Positions 10,638 to 20,667 of a stretch of DNA of 64,000 nt are shown here, piece after piece. The position numbers and the translations under genes are program-made. The DNA is taken from NCBI GenBank assembly GCA_014549065.1, contig JACDOX010000015.1, positions 3,148,747-3,212,746 of the forward strand. The letters are read 5' to 3'. Position 1 is the first letter of the stretch. Every line of letters starts with the position of its first letter. The stretch is from Cardinalis cardinalis. Lineage: Eukaryota; Chordata; Aves; Passeriformes; Cardinalidae. The notes under the pieces were generated by a model, which worked only from the letters and a program-made list of their open reading frames with translations, ran no database searches and was not told the DNA's origin.

Positions 10638-13600
10638 CCTTTGACAGACTATTTATTTGGAGGAAGTTCATAAANACAATGTATAAAATTGAATCTATGC
10701 CTATGCAACTGCCCTTGCCCATGGTAATTCAGAGCTGACTATCTCTCAATGACCTTTGGAATAGTGTGAGGAAATGGACACAATCCAGAAGGGTTACACT
10801 CCAAAGGAATATGTCTAGAATAGGTAGATGACAGAGGATATAAAATCTTACTAGTGAATTTGCCTTAAGAAAGCNGGTTCAGTTATCATGGTGAGTTGAT
10901 GAATGCTGTTAATGACAGAGATAATTCCTTAGGAAACCACCCCNTAGGAAGTTACTTTGCATACCCAGACCTTTTAAACCCCTTGTATTCAGAAGGCTTN
11001 CTGGTGGGGGACAATACATCACTGTATCTAAAAATTGCTTGAATTAAGCTCCTTCTCTGCAATTCCCCATGTGGAGGCTTTCATGGCTCTGATTCTACTC
11101 CCTCAAACAGCTTGTACATGCTGAGTTAGAAAAATCCCTACACACAGGCAAACAGCAGGCATTAAGTAAAGGAGCATTCAGTGCATTACTCAAACAATAA
11201 AAAGCTGCCCACAAACCACACCTAAATGACAAAGGAGAGGTTAGAATGACTGCAAGCAGTATGGAATAGTAGAGGGGCTTTGAAAAGGAACAAACAGCAG
11301 CCCTAGCTCTCTTTCTTTGGAAGAAAGGAATATATTTTTAGANGCAGTTAGCCTGGCCTATAAACCAAACCACAAGTATTTAGTCAGTGAATATATAGCA
11401 TTTTCAGGCATTTCCTGTGATGAGCAGGATGCCTGAGAGACTGGGTGGAAAGCACCAAATGCTACAAAAGTGTTGGCATGGTTTNCTACACAGGAGGGCC
11501 TGCATGATGTCTGCAGGCTATCAGAGAACCACTTAAAATGCTGCAGGGTAGCAGCTCTCTCTTATTAGTGTAACACACCCATTGATTCATGCTCATGACT
11601 GATGACAAGCTACTATTACAAGATATTAGGATGTTTTCCTTTATGTTTGCTTGGGTAGAGCAATATACTCAAATAATGAGTCACATGGCAGTCAGGGTGG
11701 GAGGGACAGCATTTGTTGGCAGAGTAACATTTCTGTGCAGCATACCAGTGACATGTCTCTAGCCTGAGAGGTTTCAATATTGGAGCTTCTCAGCATTTTG
11801 TCGTGTTATAGCTACAAGACATTTCACATTGCTTGACAGAAAGCTTTTGTGGGTGGTGGGGGGAGTTGCTATACAAGAACTTCTCCTCAGTTAGTGAGGA
11901 ATCAAGAACTCTAAATGCTGATGACAAAGCAACAGATCCTCAGGAGCACCAGGCCAAGGACCACACTGGCAAACCAGGTGAACTTCCTGTCTTTTATTCA
12001 CCCAGAGCCCACATGGACTTAACCCAGCATTTCATATTCTCCCTGCTGCATATGCTGGACTCTACCTTTTGTCTAATTTGGCTCCACACCTGAGCACAGA
12101 CTGACTACCTCCACAGGAAAGTACAACTTTGTGCTATTGGATCAGTCCTGACACCCTGTCACTTTCAGAGTTCAGCCAATTTTTTTGTTGCATTAAATCT
12201 GGCAGAAAAAGAACACTCTTTTCATCCCAACTGACCTCAGATATCAGAGGGGCTGGGGAAAGCTGGGCTTATTCTGAGAGCAAATTCAACACTAAGGAAC
12301 AGAAATGCAGGGCAAATGGGACAATGTAATTCCAATNACAATAAGAACTACCACATTTTCAAACTCACAAATGCTGTGATACACTCAAATTTTGGTCACA
12401 TCCAATGAACTCTCAATGCTGGTCTAGAAGTCCANTCCTGATCAATTACCCTGACAGCCAGGTGCAACACATTGCAGTTTACTGAGCAACACACAGGCAG
12501 GGTCATAATGGAAGAGAAGGCTCCAGGGAGAACTTAGAGCACCTTCCAGTACCTGAAGGGGGCCTCTTTGATGTGCTTTGGAAGTGTGAAGGAAGCAGCA
12601 GCAAAATGGAAGGTTGGAGCTCTAGGAAGATGCAGTGCTAACTTTTGTTACTAACAGAAATGCCCCCACTGGCACTCAGCAAATGAGCCAGGGGAAGCCA
12701 AGACTCCATAAAAATCAGGATTTGAAACCAAATCTCCTGTGTGCAATTTGACTGGGTTAGGTTTTCTTCCTTACTACTCTCCACAAATTTTTTTTTTAAT
12801 TATAGAAGCTGTCAACAACTAGTTTAAGAAAATATTCTCTGAAGTCCCCTGAAGAGAGAAGAAAGACAACTGTTGATATATGACATTCCGTAATTAGTTA
12901 TTCCTTGCTTCCTTTCCCTCCACAAATACAGTTTTGTTATACTGGTTTCTCTGAGACTCACAGTAGTCTGGAGCTACACTTCAACCAATATTAGTCTCCC
13001 TTTTCCTAGACATGATAGGTTTGTAGAACAATTTGTTTAGATCTAGTCCTTTAAGAGATTGGAAACACATACTGCACCAAACAACTGCTGTATGCCAGCG
13101 TTTAAAGGACTGTCCATCTAGGACAGTCTTTAGTTTTACTTTCCTCCTTCCATGGCACACAAACCTTAANTCATTCACCACAGTAGTCAAGCATGAAACT
13201 AAAACAGAGCACAGATCTACTTACTCTGACTGTCTCAAACTAAAGCACAGTGACAGAAANCCGCTGTGAGGGTACACTTTTGTCTCCTCCTGTCTCCCAG
13301 GACTAGCAAGGATGGAAAAGTAGTATGTGAACAAAGAGCAAAAGGGCTACTGATAAGAAAGGGAGTCCAAGGATGATTCAGAGTGATCCGAGCATCACTG
13401 TGACAAGGAAAGTGATTGTTCTGAAACTCAGAGCTTTTTCCCAGGCTGAAAATGCTTTTGTTTGTCTATTTAAAATGAAGTCAAGCTGATTATAAAACAG
13501 GCCTTTATACAAGCCCCAGAACTGCTACAATCAAATGACACACAACTTTCAGGGCCAAGTTCTTTACCCTGCAAGTTGCTAGCTATGTCGAGGCTGGGGA

Positions 13601-14469
13601 GCAATCAGCTGCCATGGGTATTAGCAAGGGAAGAAGGCTACTATGAACTTCAGAGGAAATATTAAAGTACTGCAGNATGAAAACTTCAATCACTGAATTG
13701 CAAGAAATTAACTTGAAGGGAAGCATGAGAAAGCATGCAATTATTTTAAAGGAAATTTAGGAAAGATGCATATGCTTGCATTTGTGGAGAAGCTGCCTGT
13801 TCTGTGAAAGAACTGCTTGCCCTCTAAAGCACATAGTTGATAACTGTCCCCCAAAAAACCTGTTTGTGTGACATAGTTATAAAACCAGTGCATGTACACA
13901 GTGAGAGTAATGAAAATCACTGTATCTCTGTGCAGCATTTGGAAGTACTCTTTGAAAAGTCACTTTCAAAATATAGACATATTCATACTTCAAAAACAGA
14001 GAATAAAAACATTTTAGAACATGAAAAAAACACCCCCAAACCTCTCTCATCTGTACATTGTTATTTCTGGTTTCACAAGTTTTTTATTAATTGCATCAAT
14101 CTAAAAATTCAAGTTTCTGGGCTCCCCTTTAAGAGTTTTCATTTTNACCTCCCACAAAAGATACTTCTATTCTGCGCTTCGTCTTTGAGTCCACACATTA
14201 CAAATACAAGTATAACCAACACACCCATTCCTCCTCTACCATTTCAAGTTTCTGATACACGTTTGTGTCTGTTTTTCTTCACATCGCATAAAAACTCTGC
14301 AGATCAAGTGCTAAAATACAGTCCTACTGTACTCATGGACACTTTTAATATACACGACATCAAAATCTGTGGTCAGCAGACAGGGATTTAAAGCACAGCA
14401 AGTTCAAAGCAGATGCTGATTTCACAAACATGCATTCCTAGAAAAAATGAAAGAATGAAGGGTGTGCAG
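10638..14469. other. Non-coding, no gene supported
   Basis: AT-rich sequence with scattered Ns. An open frame at 13837-14391 (+, 184 codons) has no recognisable domain, contains an N, and fits chance. I see no clear repeat or RNA gene. Confidence 0.5.
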
Positions 14470-14481
14470 AGAAAAAAAATC

Positions 14482-14487
14482 TTTATT
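14482..14487 (-). terminator. Poly(A) signal AATAAA on the minus strand
   Basis: AATAAA read on the minus strand, followed by GATTTTTTTTCTC, a U-rich stretch suited to cleavage and polyadenylation. It lies about 350 bp beyond the 3' end of the structured RNA candidate, in the right place to end a leftward SNHG10-like transcript. Confidence 0.5.
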
Positions 14488-14763
14488 GAAATATTGTAGT
14501 ACCAAGCTTAAAAACTCTTAAGATATACAAAAAAAACTTATCATTAAGATTTTTCATACCAATTCCTTCTACTTTACAAATACAGCAATGTGTNCAAAAC
14601 TCTTGAACTTTTACTTGGGGAAATCATCCATACAGATGAAAACTCACATGTGATGACATGCTTGGTACTACCTGTCTTCTGCCACAGAGGAGATCAAATG
14701 GCCAGTGTTGAGTTTTTGTAACAAGATGCGTTTCTCAAAATTACTTAGCAAAATACTGTAACT

Positions 14764-14806
14764 AAAAATAACTAACTAACTAACAAACTAAATAAATAAA
14801 TAAAAG
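14764..14806. repeat. Tetranucleotide microsatellite (ACTA/AAAT)
   Basis: Imperfect ACTA units pass into AAAT units over about 40 bases. Confidence 0.8.
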
Positions 14807-14836
14807 AGGTAAGGTAATTCAGAAGTGCTGAAGAAG

Positions 14837-15112
14837 GGATGTAACCGCTGAGGCACCAAGCAATCAGCCCTGCCCCCGTGGTCAGTGTGTAACTCCGGGC
14901 TCACCCAGACCGAAGCTGCCAGGGCCCCCTCGTGGTCACGACGCGCACAATAATCGCAGATGCTCTTGTGCCTCGCTGCACCTGCACGTTTTTAAAACAA
15001 ACTGAGCCAATGAAAGGGCTCCTGTCACCACTGCTGTGACAGAACGTGCTGGCAAACCTTAAATGGGGCACAAGAATCCTTCTTACAGGCCATGAGTGCC
15101 CTGGGATTTTCN
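14837..15112 (-). ncRNA. SCARNA13: Structured box H/ACA-type small RNA, SCARNA13 (U93)-like
   Basis: Read on the minus strand, this GC-rich island of about 275 nt forms a chain of hairpins. GGGCAC/GTGCCC pair at 15101-15096 and 15071-15066. GCCA/TGGC with an inner TGTCAC/GTGACA stem lie at 15053-15006. ACGTGCA/TGCGCGT with an inner GCAG/CTGC stem lie at 14989-14941. The last hairpin closes with ACC/GGT at 14882-14880 and 14846-14844, followed by ACA at 14842-14840 exactly three bases from the proposed end. AGAGCA, a match to the H-box pattern ANANNA, and a TGAG resembling a CAB box also occur inside. SCARNA13 is about this size, has tandem H/ACA domains that guide pseudouridylation of spliceosomal snRNA in Cajal bodies, and lies in SNHG10 beside GLRX5. 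Assignment rests on structure plus synteny, not on alignment; hinge-box placement is uncertain. Confidence 0.55.
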
Positions 15113-15155
15113 CAGCCTTACTAAAAGCCAAGACACTCTTAGGAATATGCCATAA

Positions 15156-15187
15156 ATCCATGGATATTATTTAATTAATCCATGGAT
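15156..15187. repeat. Palindromic decamer pair, 22-bp spacing
   Basis: The palindrome ATCCATGGAT occurs at 15156-15165 and again at 15178-15187, within a short direct duplication in AT-rich sequence just upstream of the structured RNA. It could be a chance local duplication or a pair of protein-binding sites. Confidence 0.5.
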
Positions 15188-15189
15188 AT

Positions 15190-16460
15190 AACTTAATCCA
15201 GTTCAGAAACAAACTTGCTTATAGATCTCCAGGTCAGACCCAAACCAGGAAGTTAGGTACACTTCAGATTTCAAAATGTCAGTTTCCCTGTAAGACCCCC
15301 CACATTTTTGTATTTCTGCTGTTTGTTGCAGAACCTGTTTTAAATCTAGCACATTTCCAAAATAACCAGGAACATTTCANAGATGTGTTTTCAATATCCA
15401 CAATTTAGGCAGCCCAGAATTGTAAGCACATTTTAAACATTCATAATGCTCTCAAAACTGAGGATATGTTGGTACTGCCAGATGATACCATGATGGTACA
15501 GTGANATTATTTACCTGCCATGCAAAACAGGAGGAGCTCAAGCTATCCCACTTAAAAATTTCAATAAACAAAAAAAACCCAGCTAAATAGAGCTCAGTTG
15601 TTAGGGCACAACAAGGAACTTCATTTTCAGTCACTATCNCAACTCAGAATGACACAGAGATATCAGACTTGAACATGAAGACGTGTCCCGTTCTGATAAG
15701 CTGAAATGAGACTTTTCTTTCTCACTAGCTAACTTAGCCCTCCCCTCTTTAAAAACAAATAAAAACCNTTTTGCTGACAGTATCATTCTTGGATGTCCAC
15801 CTCCTTGTACACCATGTGAGAACAAACCACAAACTTATAAATCATAATTCTATTCTGCAGCAGAATGCCTGATGTTAACCCAGTTTATGACTGACTGTGA
15901 GCATTTAAACTCTGCAATTTGAATACTGGTGCTCTTATTAGTGTTTTCAAAATNAGGTGATAGGTCTTCTAACAGAAGCATCAGCAAAATGTCAGGAGTC
16001 TTTGCAAATCCCATTAATGTTTCTTCTAAACAGATGATTTAAATCATTATCTGGAAAACACAAAAAGCTTCACTTAGACTAATAGAAGATGGAACCTTGT
16101 GACATAATTATCTGTTTCTAGAGTGTACATGGACAAATTGTTCTAANTCTTATCAGTAGGTTAAAGTGTTTATCCTCTAATTGAGTGCTGCATATTGCAT
16201 AATCCAAAAGTATTCCACCATACTAAATATTTCATTAAAAAGCATTCTGTTAAGATTAATATCTCATAGGCCAATCTCATAAAACTACAGTAACTACAAA
16301 TCCAGTACTTCTATTTAACCTGGTACACAAGACTTCTGAGAAGCTTCCCAGCATTTTATAGCAGTTTTTTCAGTGTTCAGCAGACATTACTCTATTTGCT
16401 AAACAATATCACACTGCCAAATTGCTCTTACTGTTGATAGATCAATAATGACACGGGAGA
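15190..16460. other. Non-coding, inferred SNHG10 intron or exon
   Basis: AT-rich sequence without coding potential or recognisable repeats. If the leftward host transcript is real, this lies inside it. Confidence 0.4.
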
Positions 16461-16469
16461 AGTCATTAC

Positions 16470-16571
16470 CTCCGTGGCAACAGGGTGGCAGCTGTGGGAG
16501 GAATATTGCGCACGCTGCTGCTGCTCCGGCAGCCGTGCCTCGGCTTCCTCGCTGCTGCTCTCTCTGCAAGC
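16470..16571 (-). ncRNA. Possible internal exon of the SNHG10-like transcript
   Basis: A short GC- and CpG-bearing patch stands out from AT-rich flanks. On the minus strand it can be bounded by CACACCAG| (acceptor, weak pyrimidine tract) at 16572-16579 and ACGGAG|GTAATG (donor) at 16470/16469, giving a 102-nt exon. A plus-strand function cannot be excluded. The call is speculative, but the compositional contrast is real. Confidence 0.3.
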
Positions 16572-16599
16572 CTGGTGTGCCCAGGGTACCAACAACCAA

Positions 16600-18190
16600 G
16601 GGCACCTCTTGGACTACAGAGGATTAAACTACGGCTCTANGTGATTTCTGAAAAGATGTACACTCACAAGGGTTTGTTACACTAGAATCTGATGTCTTTA
16701 TGTTACTTATTATTAATGAACTTTGTAGGAATAGCTAGGACAAAATTCAGGAAGGCAAATACCACAGTATTCTGTACTTAAACCAGTATTTCATTGAAAG
16801 AAAACACTTAGTTGTCTTTAAGAATAAAAAGATATCTTTCTTGTAAATTAATTTTTATTTAATTCCACTTTGACTCCCCAGGAATCTTTATACTTTAATT
16901 AAAATGACAAAAGAGACACCTTGGGATATTACATTTAACNCTTGTTATGTCTTTGTATATTGAAACAGTCCAACAAATAGGAAAACATACTTTTGCCCTG
17001 CATAAGTTACTGCAGTTCCATCTAGCATGAACAGNACATTTTTTTGTCATGCTGCAAAACCTTCACCATGTCAATCACAACATATAAACCACAGAAAGCA
17101 AACACTCCTCTGTGTCTTGATCACCATGGCTGAGCCTGGCTTGTGATGTTTTGATGACAGCAAAACATACCAACTCACAAAATACATGGTGCTCATCAGC
17201 AACACAACNTATGAACTCTGTCCTCAGATTAAANGCGTTTCCTCATAAATACATCTACTTTTACATTGTACTTTTTACATCTTGCTGCATAAATACTGCA
17301 GTAACACTGTACTTATTCATAACCTATCCACATGGGATGACAAAGGCCAAGTTTGCAACAATTCTCTTTGGAATCTGTTCTTAATATATTTAAATAAAAG
17401 GCAACAGAAGCAATCCTGAGGGTGACTTCAAAAAATTAAAACAAAGTTGTCACACAAGCATCAGCTGGATTCCACAAAAAACAAGAATTAGGCGAGCACT
17501 TTTCTGAATGCTGAAAACAAGCTGGTCTGCAAAACTCTCACAAGAACAGAACTGGATGGTAAAAGTTCTTTTCCTTACAAATATAAATAAGACAAATGNT
17601 CATTAATATACCAAAAGTCCAGATGCTGCAGCTGCAACATAAATTAGCACTCAAAAATCCACTGTGACTCATTTGTGAGAGACTATTTTAGTACAGAGGA
17701 AAACTCATCAACATTTCCTTCTACTTACGCCCTGCTGCTTTAGGAGACCGCCACGCTCTGTGCCAGGTTCTTGGAAAGAATTCGGCATCTGCCCAGGAGC
17801 CCGAGCAAAGCTGGCTGCACAGGCCAGTCTGCAGGACACGCTCCAAACCCAGCCCTTCTCTGGCTAACATCAGGCACTTCTGCCCTTGCTCCAACACCGA
17901 CTGAACCATCCTGCTGTGCAGGCATCAGCCCGATCTTGCTCCCATTTTTCCATCCCGCTGCCACCCCTGCCAGGTNCTCGGGAGAAAAGGTCAAGCTGTG
18001 CAAAACCACTCGGGTCTCCACCATCAGCACCAAGCCCGAGCACGCACAGCACCGCTACTTTCTCGGGGACAAATCGCCTGCTTTATCTCATCAAAAATCA
18101 ACCAAACCCGGGCAAATGAACGGAGTCAAATCGGTCCCCGGACACGGCCAAAGCCAGGAAGGAGACAGCCCCATGCAGCAGTTTGNCGGC
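16600..18190. other. Non-coding, nothing recognisable
   Basis: AT-rich until about 17700, then rising GC toward the promoter island. Open frames on both strands in 17740-18880 differ in every register and follow from base composition. Confidence 0.45.
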
Positions 18191-18580
18191 TGCCCACACA
18201 CAGCCCCTGCCGCCTACGAGCACAGAGGGTGCCGACCGAAGGGCGCTGCTCGTCCGAGAGCGGCTTCCCCGCTGGCACCCGCACACGCTCCAGCCCCGCG
18301 GCTTCGCCCCGCGCACTGCAGCGCAGCCCGGCTCCATCAGCCCCCTCTGCAGGGATCTGCCCTGACCCTTAGCCAGCCCCGGCCCGAGGGAGCCCCACCA
18401 CCAAAGGGCCGGCGGAATAAAACGCAGAGCCCGCCCGAGGGCCGGCGGCGCCGGCACGGCCCGGGGGGGTGCGAGGGCCCGCAGGCCCAAAGGGAGAGGC
18501 TGAGCACAGCACCGGCCGCCCAGCAACGCCTCCCGCCGTGCGGCTAGGTGCTCCCCGCGGAGCCGACGGGGGTGCAGGAG

Positions 18581-18673
18581 GGGAAGCGCGGCCCGTCCAT
18601 CCCGGGGAGAGGGGAAGCGCGGCCCGTCCATCCCGGGGAGAGGGGAAGCGCGGCCCGTCCATGCCGGGGATGG
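18581..18673. repeat. 31-bp tandem repeat, three copies
   Basis: Units begin at 18581, 18612 and 18643 with a strict 31-bp period. The first two are identical over the shared part and the third diverges at its end. Each contains GAAGCGCGGCCCGTCCAT. The repeat lies inside the bidirectional promoter island. Confidence 0.95.
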
Positions 18674-18734
18674 CGCACGGCCCGGCAGCGCCCCCCGCGT
18701 GTGGCCGCTACCCGGAAACGGAAAGAGCCTCATG

Positions 18735-19028
18735 CCAATCGCCCCCCGAGCATCCTGAGAAAAGCCCCGCCCCGGGGCNGCCGGACCAATCGCGTCCGGG
18801 GAGAGGGCGGGATTAATCGATCCACGGTTGATTGACAGGTCCTCCTCCCAATGGAGCCGCAACCGCTCTGCTCCCTCCACTAGGAAAGCGGAGCTACCTC
18901 AGGGTTGCTGGGTGGGATGGGTCTTGCTGTACCTCAGCGCTATTGGCTGAGGGTGCTGATTGGCGGGTACCTGCGCCTATGGGAGAAAGCTCTCCGGCGG
19001 CCCGTCGCGCCGTGCGCCAATGGGCGGG
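18735..19028. promoter_or_regulatory. Cluster of six CCAAT/ATTGG boxes and a GC box
   Basis: CCAAT occurs at 18735, 18786, 18848 and 19017, and its complement ATTGG at 18942 and 18959. A GGGCGGG box at 19022-19028 directly abuts the last CCAAT. Such NF-Y and Sp1 site arrays are typical of divergent housekeeping promoters. The last pair sits 40-50 bp before the GLRX5 start codon, so the GLRX5 cap site is probably very close to the ATG, or some boxes lie in the 5' leader. Confidence 0.65.
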
Positions 19029-19066
19029 CGGTGCGGGCGCGGTGCGGCGGTGCCGGCGGTGGGGAG

Positions 19067-19367
19067 ATGAGAGCGGCGGTGCGGGCGGCGTGGCGGNTCG
19101 GAACCGGCGCCGCTCTGCAGGGCCGGGCCGGGCGCCCGCTCAGCCAGGCGGCCGGGGACGGCGGCGGGACCGAGGGCGGCNGCGGCTCGGGGTCGCGGGA
19201 GGCGGTGGAGCGGCTGGTGCGGGAGCACCCGGTGGTGGTGTTCATGAAGGGCAGCCCGGCGCAGCCGCTCTGCGGCTTCAGCAACGCCGTGGTGCAGATC
19301 CTGCGGCTGCACGGCGTGGAGGATTACCGCGCCCACGACGTGCTGCAGGACCCCGACCTCCGCCAAG
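19067..19367 (+). CDS. GLRX5: GLRX5 exon 1: mitochondrial monothiol glutaredoxin 5, N-terminal part
   Basis: GLRX5 carries [2Fe-2S] clusters from the ISCU assembly machinery to downstream acceptors in the mitochondrial matrix; loss in vertebrates disturbs haem synthesis and iron balance. This exon encodes residues 1-100 and the first base of codon 101. Residues 1-45 are rich in Arg, Ala and Gly with few acids, as expected of a mitochondrial transit peptide. The glutaredoxin fold follows: lysine 61 (FMKGSP) and the monothiol active site C69-G70-F71-S72, the cysteine that binds cluster and glutathione. The ATG at 19067 is the first in frame after the CpG-island promoter and gives 159 residues in total, close to the human 157. 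The exon ends CGC CAA G|GTCAGC with a good donor, splitting a Gly codon. Two codons contain N. Confidence 0.96.
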
Positions 19368-19749
19368 GTCAGCGCCCGGGTCACCTCTGGGTGCCGCCTC
19401 CGCGGGGCCTGGCGGGGGCAGAGCCGGGGCCGGCTGCCCTGGGGAAGGGCCCTCGGGAGCTGCCGGCAGGTCGGGCTTGTCTTAGCGCCCCTGGCCTCGG
19501 GCACTGCGGGAGCGGGCCCTGCCCGCTTGGCCCACCTGTAACTTGCCCCTTCTGGCTTTGTTGGGTGGGCTGGGTTGGGCTCTGTCATTTTTTAACGAGG
19601 CTGGATCGTGGGGAGTAGGGCAGCGGAGCTGGGGAAGGGTCTGGAGCCCGTGTCCTGTGAGGAGCGGCGGAGGGGGTTGGGCGGTGTTTAACCTGNAGGA
19701 GTCCATGGAGCATGGGACCGGCCGCCTTATTACTCTGTAACTGCATGAA

Positions 19750-20058
19750 TGAGGCTGTAGCCAGGTGGGGATCGGCCTCTTCTCCCANGCAACAAGACGA
19801 CAGTTGTAAGTTGTGCCAGGGGAGCCTTAGGTCGGATACTAGGAGGAATTTCTTCACAGAAGGGGTGATTAGGCATCGGCATGGGCTGCCCAGGGAGGTG
19901 TTGGAGTCACCGTCCCTGGAGGTGTTTGAGGAAGGACTGGACGTGGCACGTAGTGCATGGTCCAGTTGACAGGATGGTGTTCAGTGTGTTCAGTTATGGG
20001 CTGGACTCGATGATCTCAGAGGTCTTTTCTAACCTAATTAATTCTGTGATTCTGTTTG
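19750..20058 (+). repeat. CR1 LINE 3' end in GLRX5 intron 1
   Basis: The sequence follows the CR1 3' region in order: GGCCTCTTCTCCCANGCAAC, GGATACTAGGAGGAATTTCTTCAC, GGGCTGCCCAGGGAGGTG, a CCCTGGAGGTGTTTGAGGA block, GGGCTGGACTCGATGATCTC, and a tail with ATTCTGTGATTCTGTT. It is among the longer and less diverged CR1 copies in the window and lies in the sense direction of GLRX5. Confidence 0.93.
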
Positions 20059-20593
20059 GGTGTTAGTAGAACTGGAAATGTATCACAGAGATGTGCCATT
20101 GAGCTTGCTGCCCAGACACCCTGGTTTGGTTTTAGTGACCCTCGTAGTGTTCCAGAGGTCTCAGTTATCAGCAGAGCGCAGTTGTGGGTGTAGGGTGATG
20201 ATTGGAGATCTAACTCTTTGTGCCATGCTGCCTTGCCTGGGTCAGAGATAGAAAGCTGCATTAAAGACCCTGAAATACTTCATTATCAGGTTTTGTCTTC
20301 CCTGTGAACAGTATGGTGAAATTTCATGTATGGCTTGGACTTGCACTACTTGATTCTCAGCTGGTACTGCCTGCTGGGATTCTCTTGATAAAGTGCAAAT
20401 TTATGTTAATCATTTGNACAAGATATACTTAGTAATAGTTTCTTCATTACTGCACAAGTGGTANTAGCTATTCTATATAAAGTTTTTTTGCCAGTTGTGG
20501 AAAGCTAGTAATCTGTTCTGGTAATGCTTTTCATCTTTCCCTCTTCAGTGAGCATAGCTGATTGTTGAGGTTTTATGTGCTTATTTGAGTAAG

Positions 20594-20667
20594 TTTTAAA
20601 ACAAAAAAAATACTTGCAAGTACATAGTAATTTTAAAACAAAAAAAATACTTGCAAGTACATAGTAA
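20594..20667. repeat. Exact 37-bp tandem duplication
   Basis: Two identical, directly adjacent 37-bp units (20594-20630 and 20631-20667), each with an A-rich core and TACTTGCAAGTACATAG. Zero differences suggest a recent event or a local assembly duplication. Confidence 0.95.

Larger units (their letters stand above)
14470..18888 (-). ncRNA. SNHG10: Probable SNHG10 host-gene transcript (inferred extent)
   Basis: In mammals the non-coding host gene SNHG10, which carries SCARNA13, is transcribed head-to-head from the GLRX5 promoter. The same arrangement fits here. On the minus strand a pyrimidine tract CTTTCCT at 18888-18882, inside the shared CpG island, could be a 5'-TOP start as in other snoRNA host genes. 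A structured box H/ACA-like RNA lies at 14837-15112. A minus-strand AATAAA followed by a U-rich run at 14487-14471 would end the transcript. A CpG-bearing possible exon lies at 16470-16571. Exon borders are not established, and I see no conserved open frame. The extent is inferred from these landmarks rather than read directly. Confidence 0.5.
18200..19480. promoter_or_regulatory. CpG island, bidirectional GLRX5/SNHG10 promoter
   Basis: Dense CpG and GC-rich sequence covers the GLRX5 first exon and extends about 850 bp upstream. A coding exon starts rightward at 19067 and a non-coding transcript is inferred leftward, so the island is placed to serve both. It lacks an evident TATA box, as is usual for housekeeping promoters. 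It also explains the many overlapping open frames here, which are not genes. Confidence 0.8.

Noticed and set aside
13837..14391. 184-codon plus-strand open frame
   Set aside because: AT-rich with low-complexity residues and an N, and no motif. It ends just before the minus-strand poly(A) region of the host transcript.
18098..18880. 260-codon minus-strand frame upstream of GLRX5
   Set aside because: GC-rich DNA has few stop codons. Several overlapping frames exist on both strands and the translation is Pro/Arg/Ala-rich without a domain.
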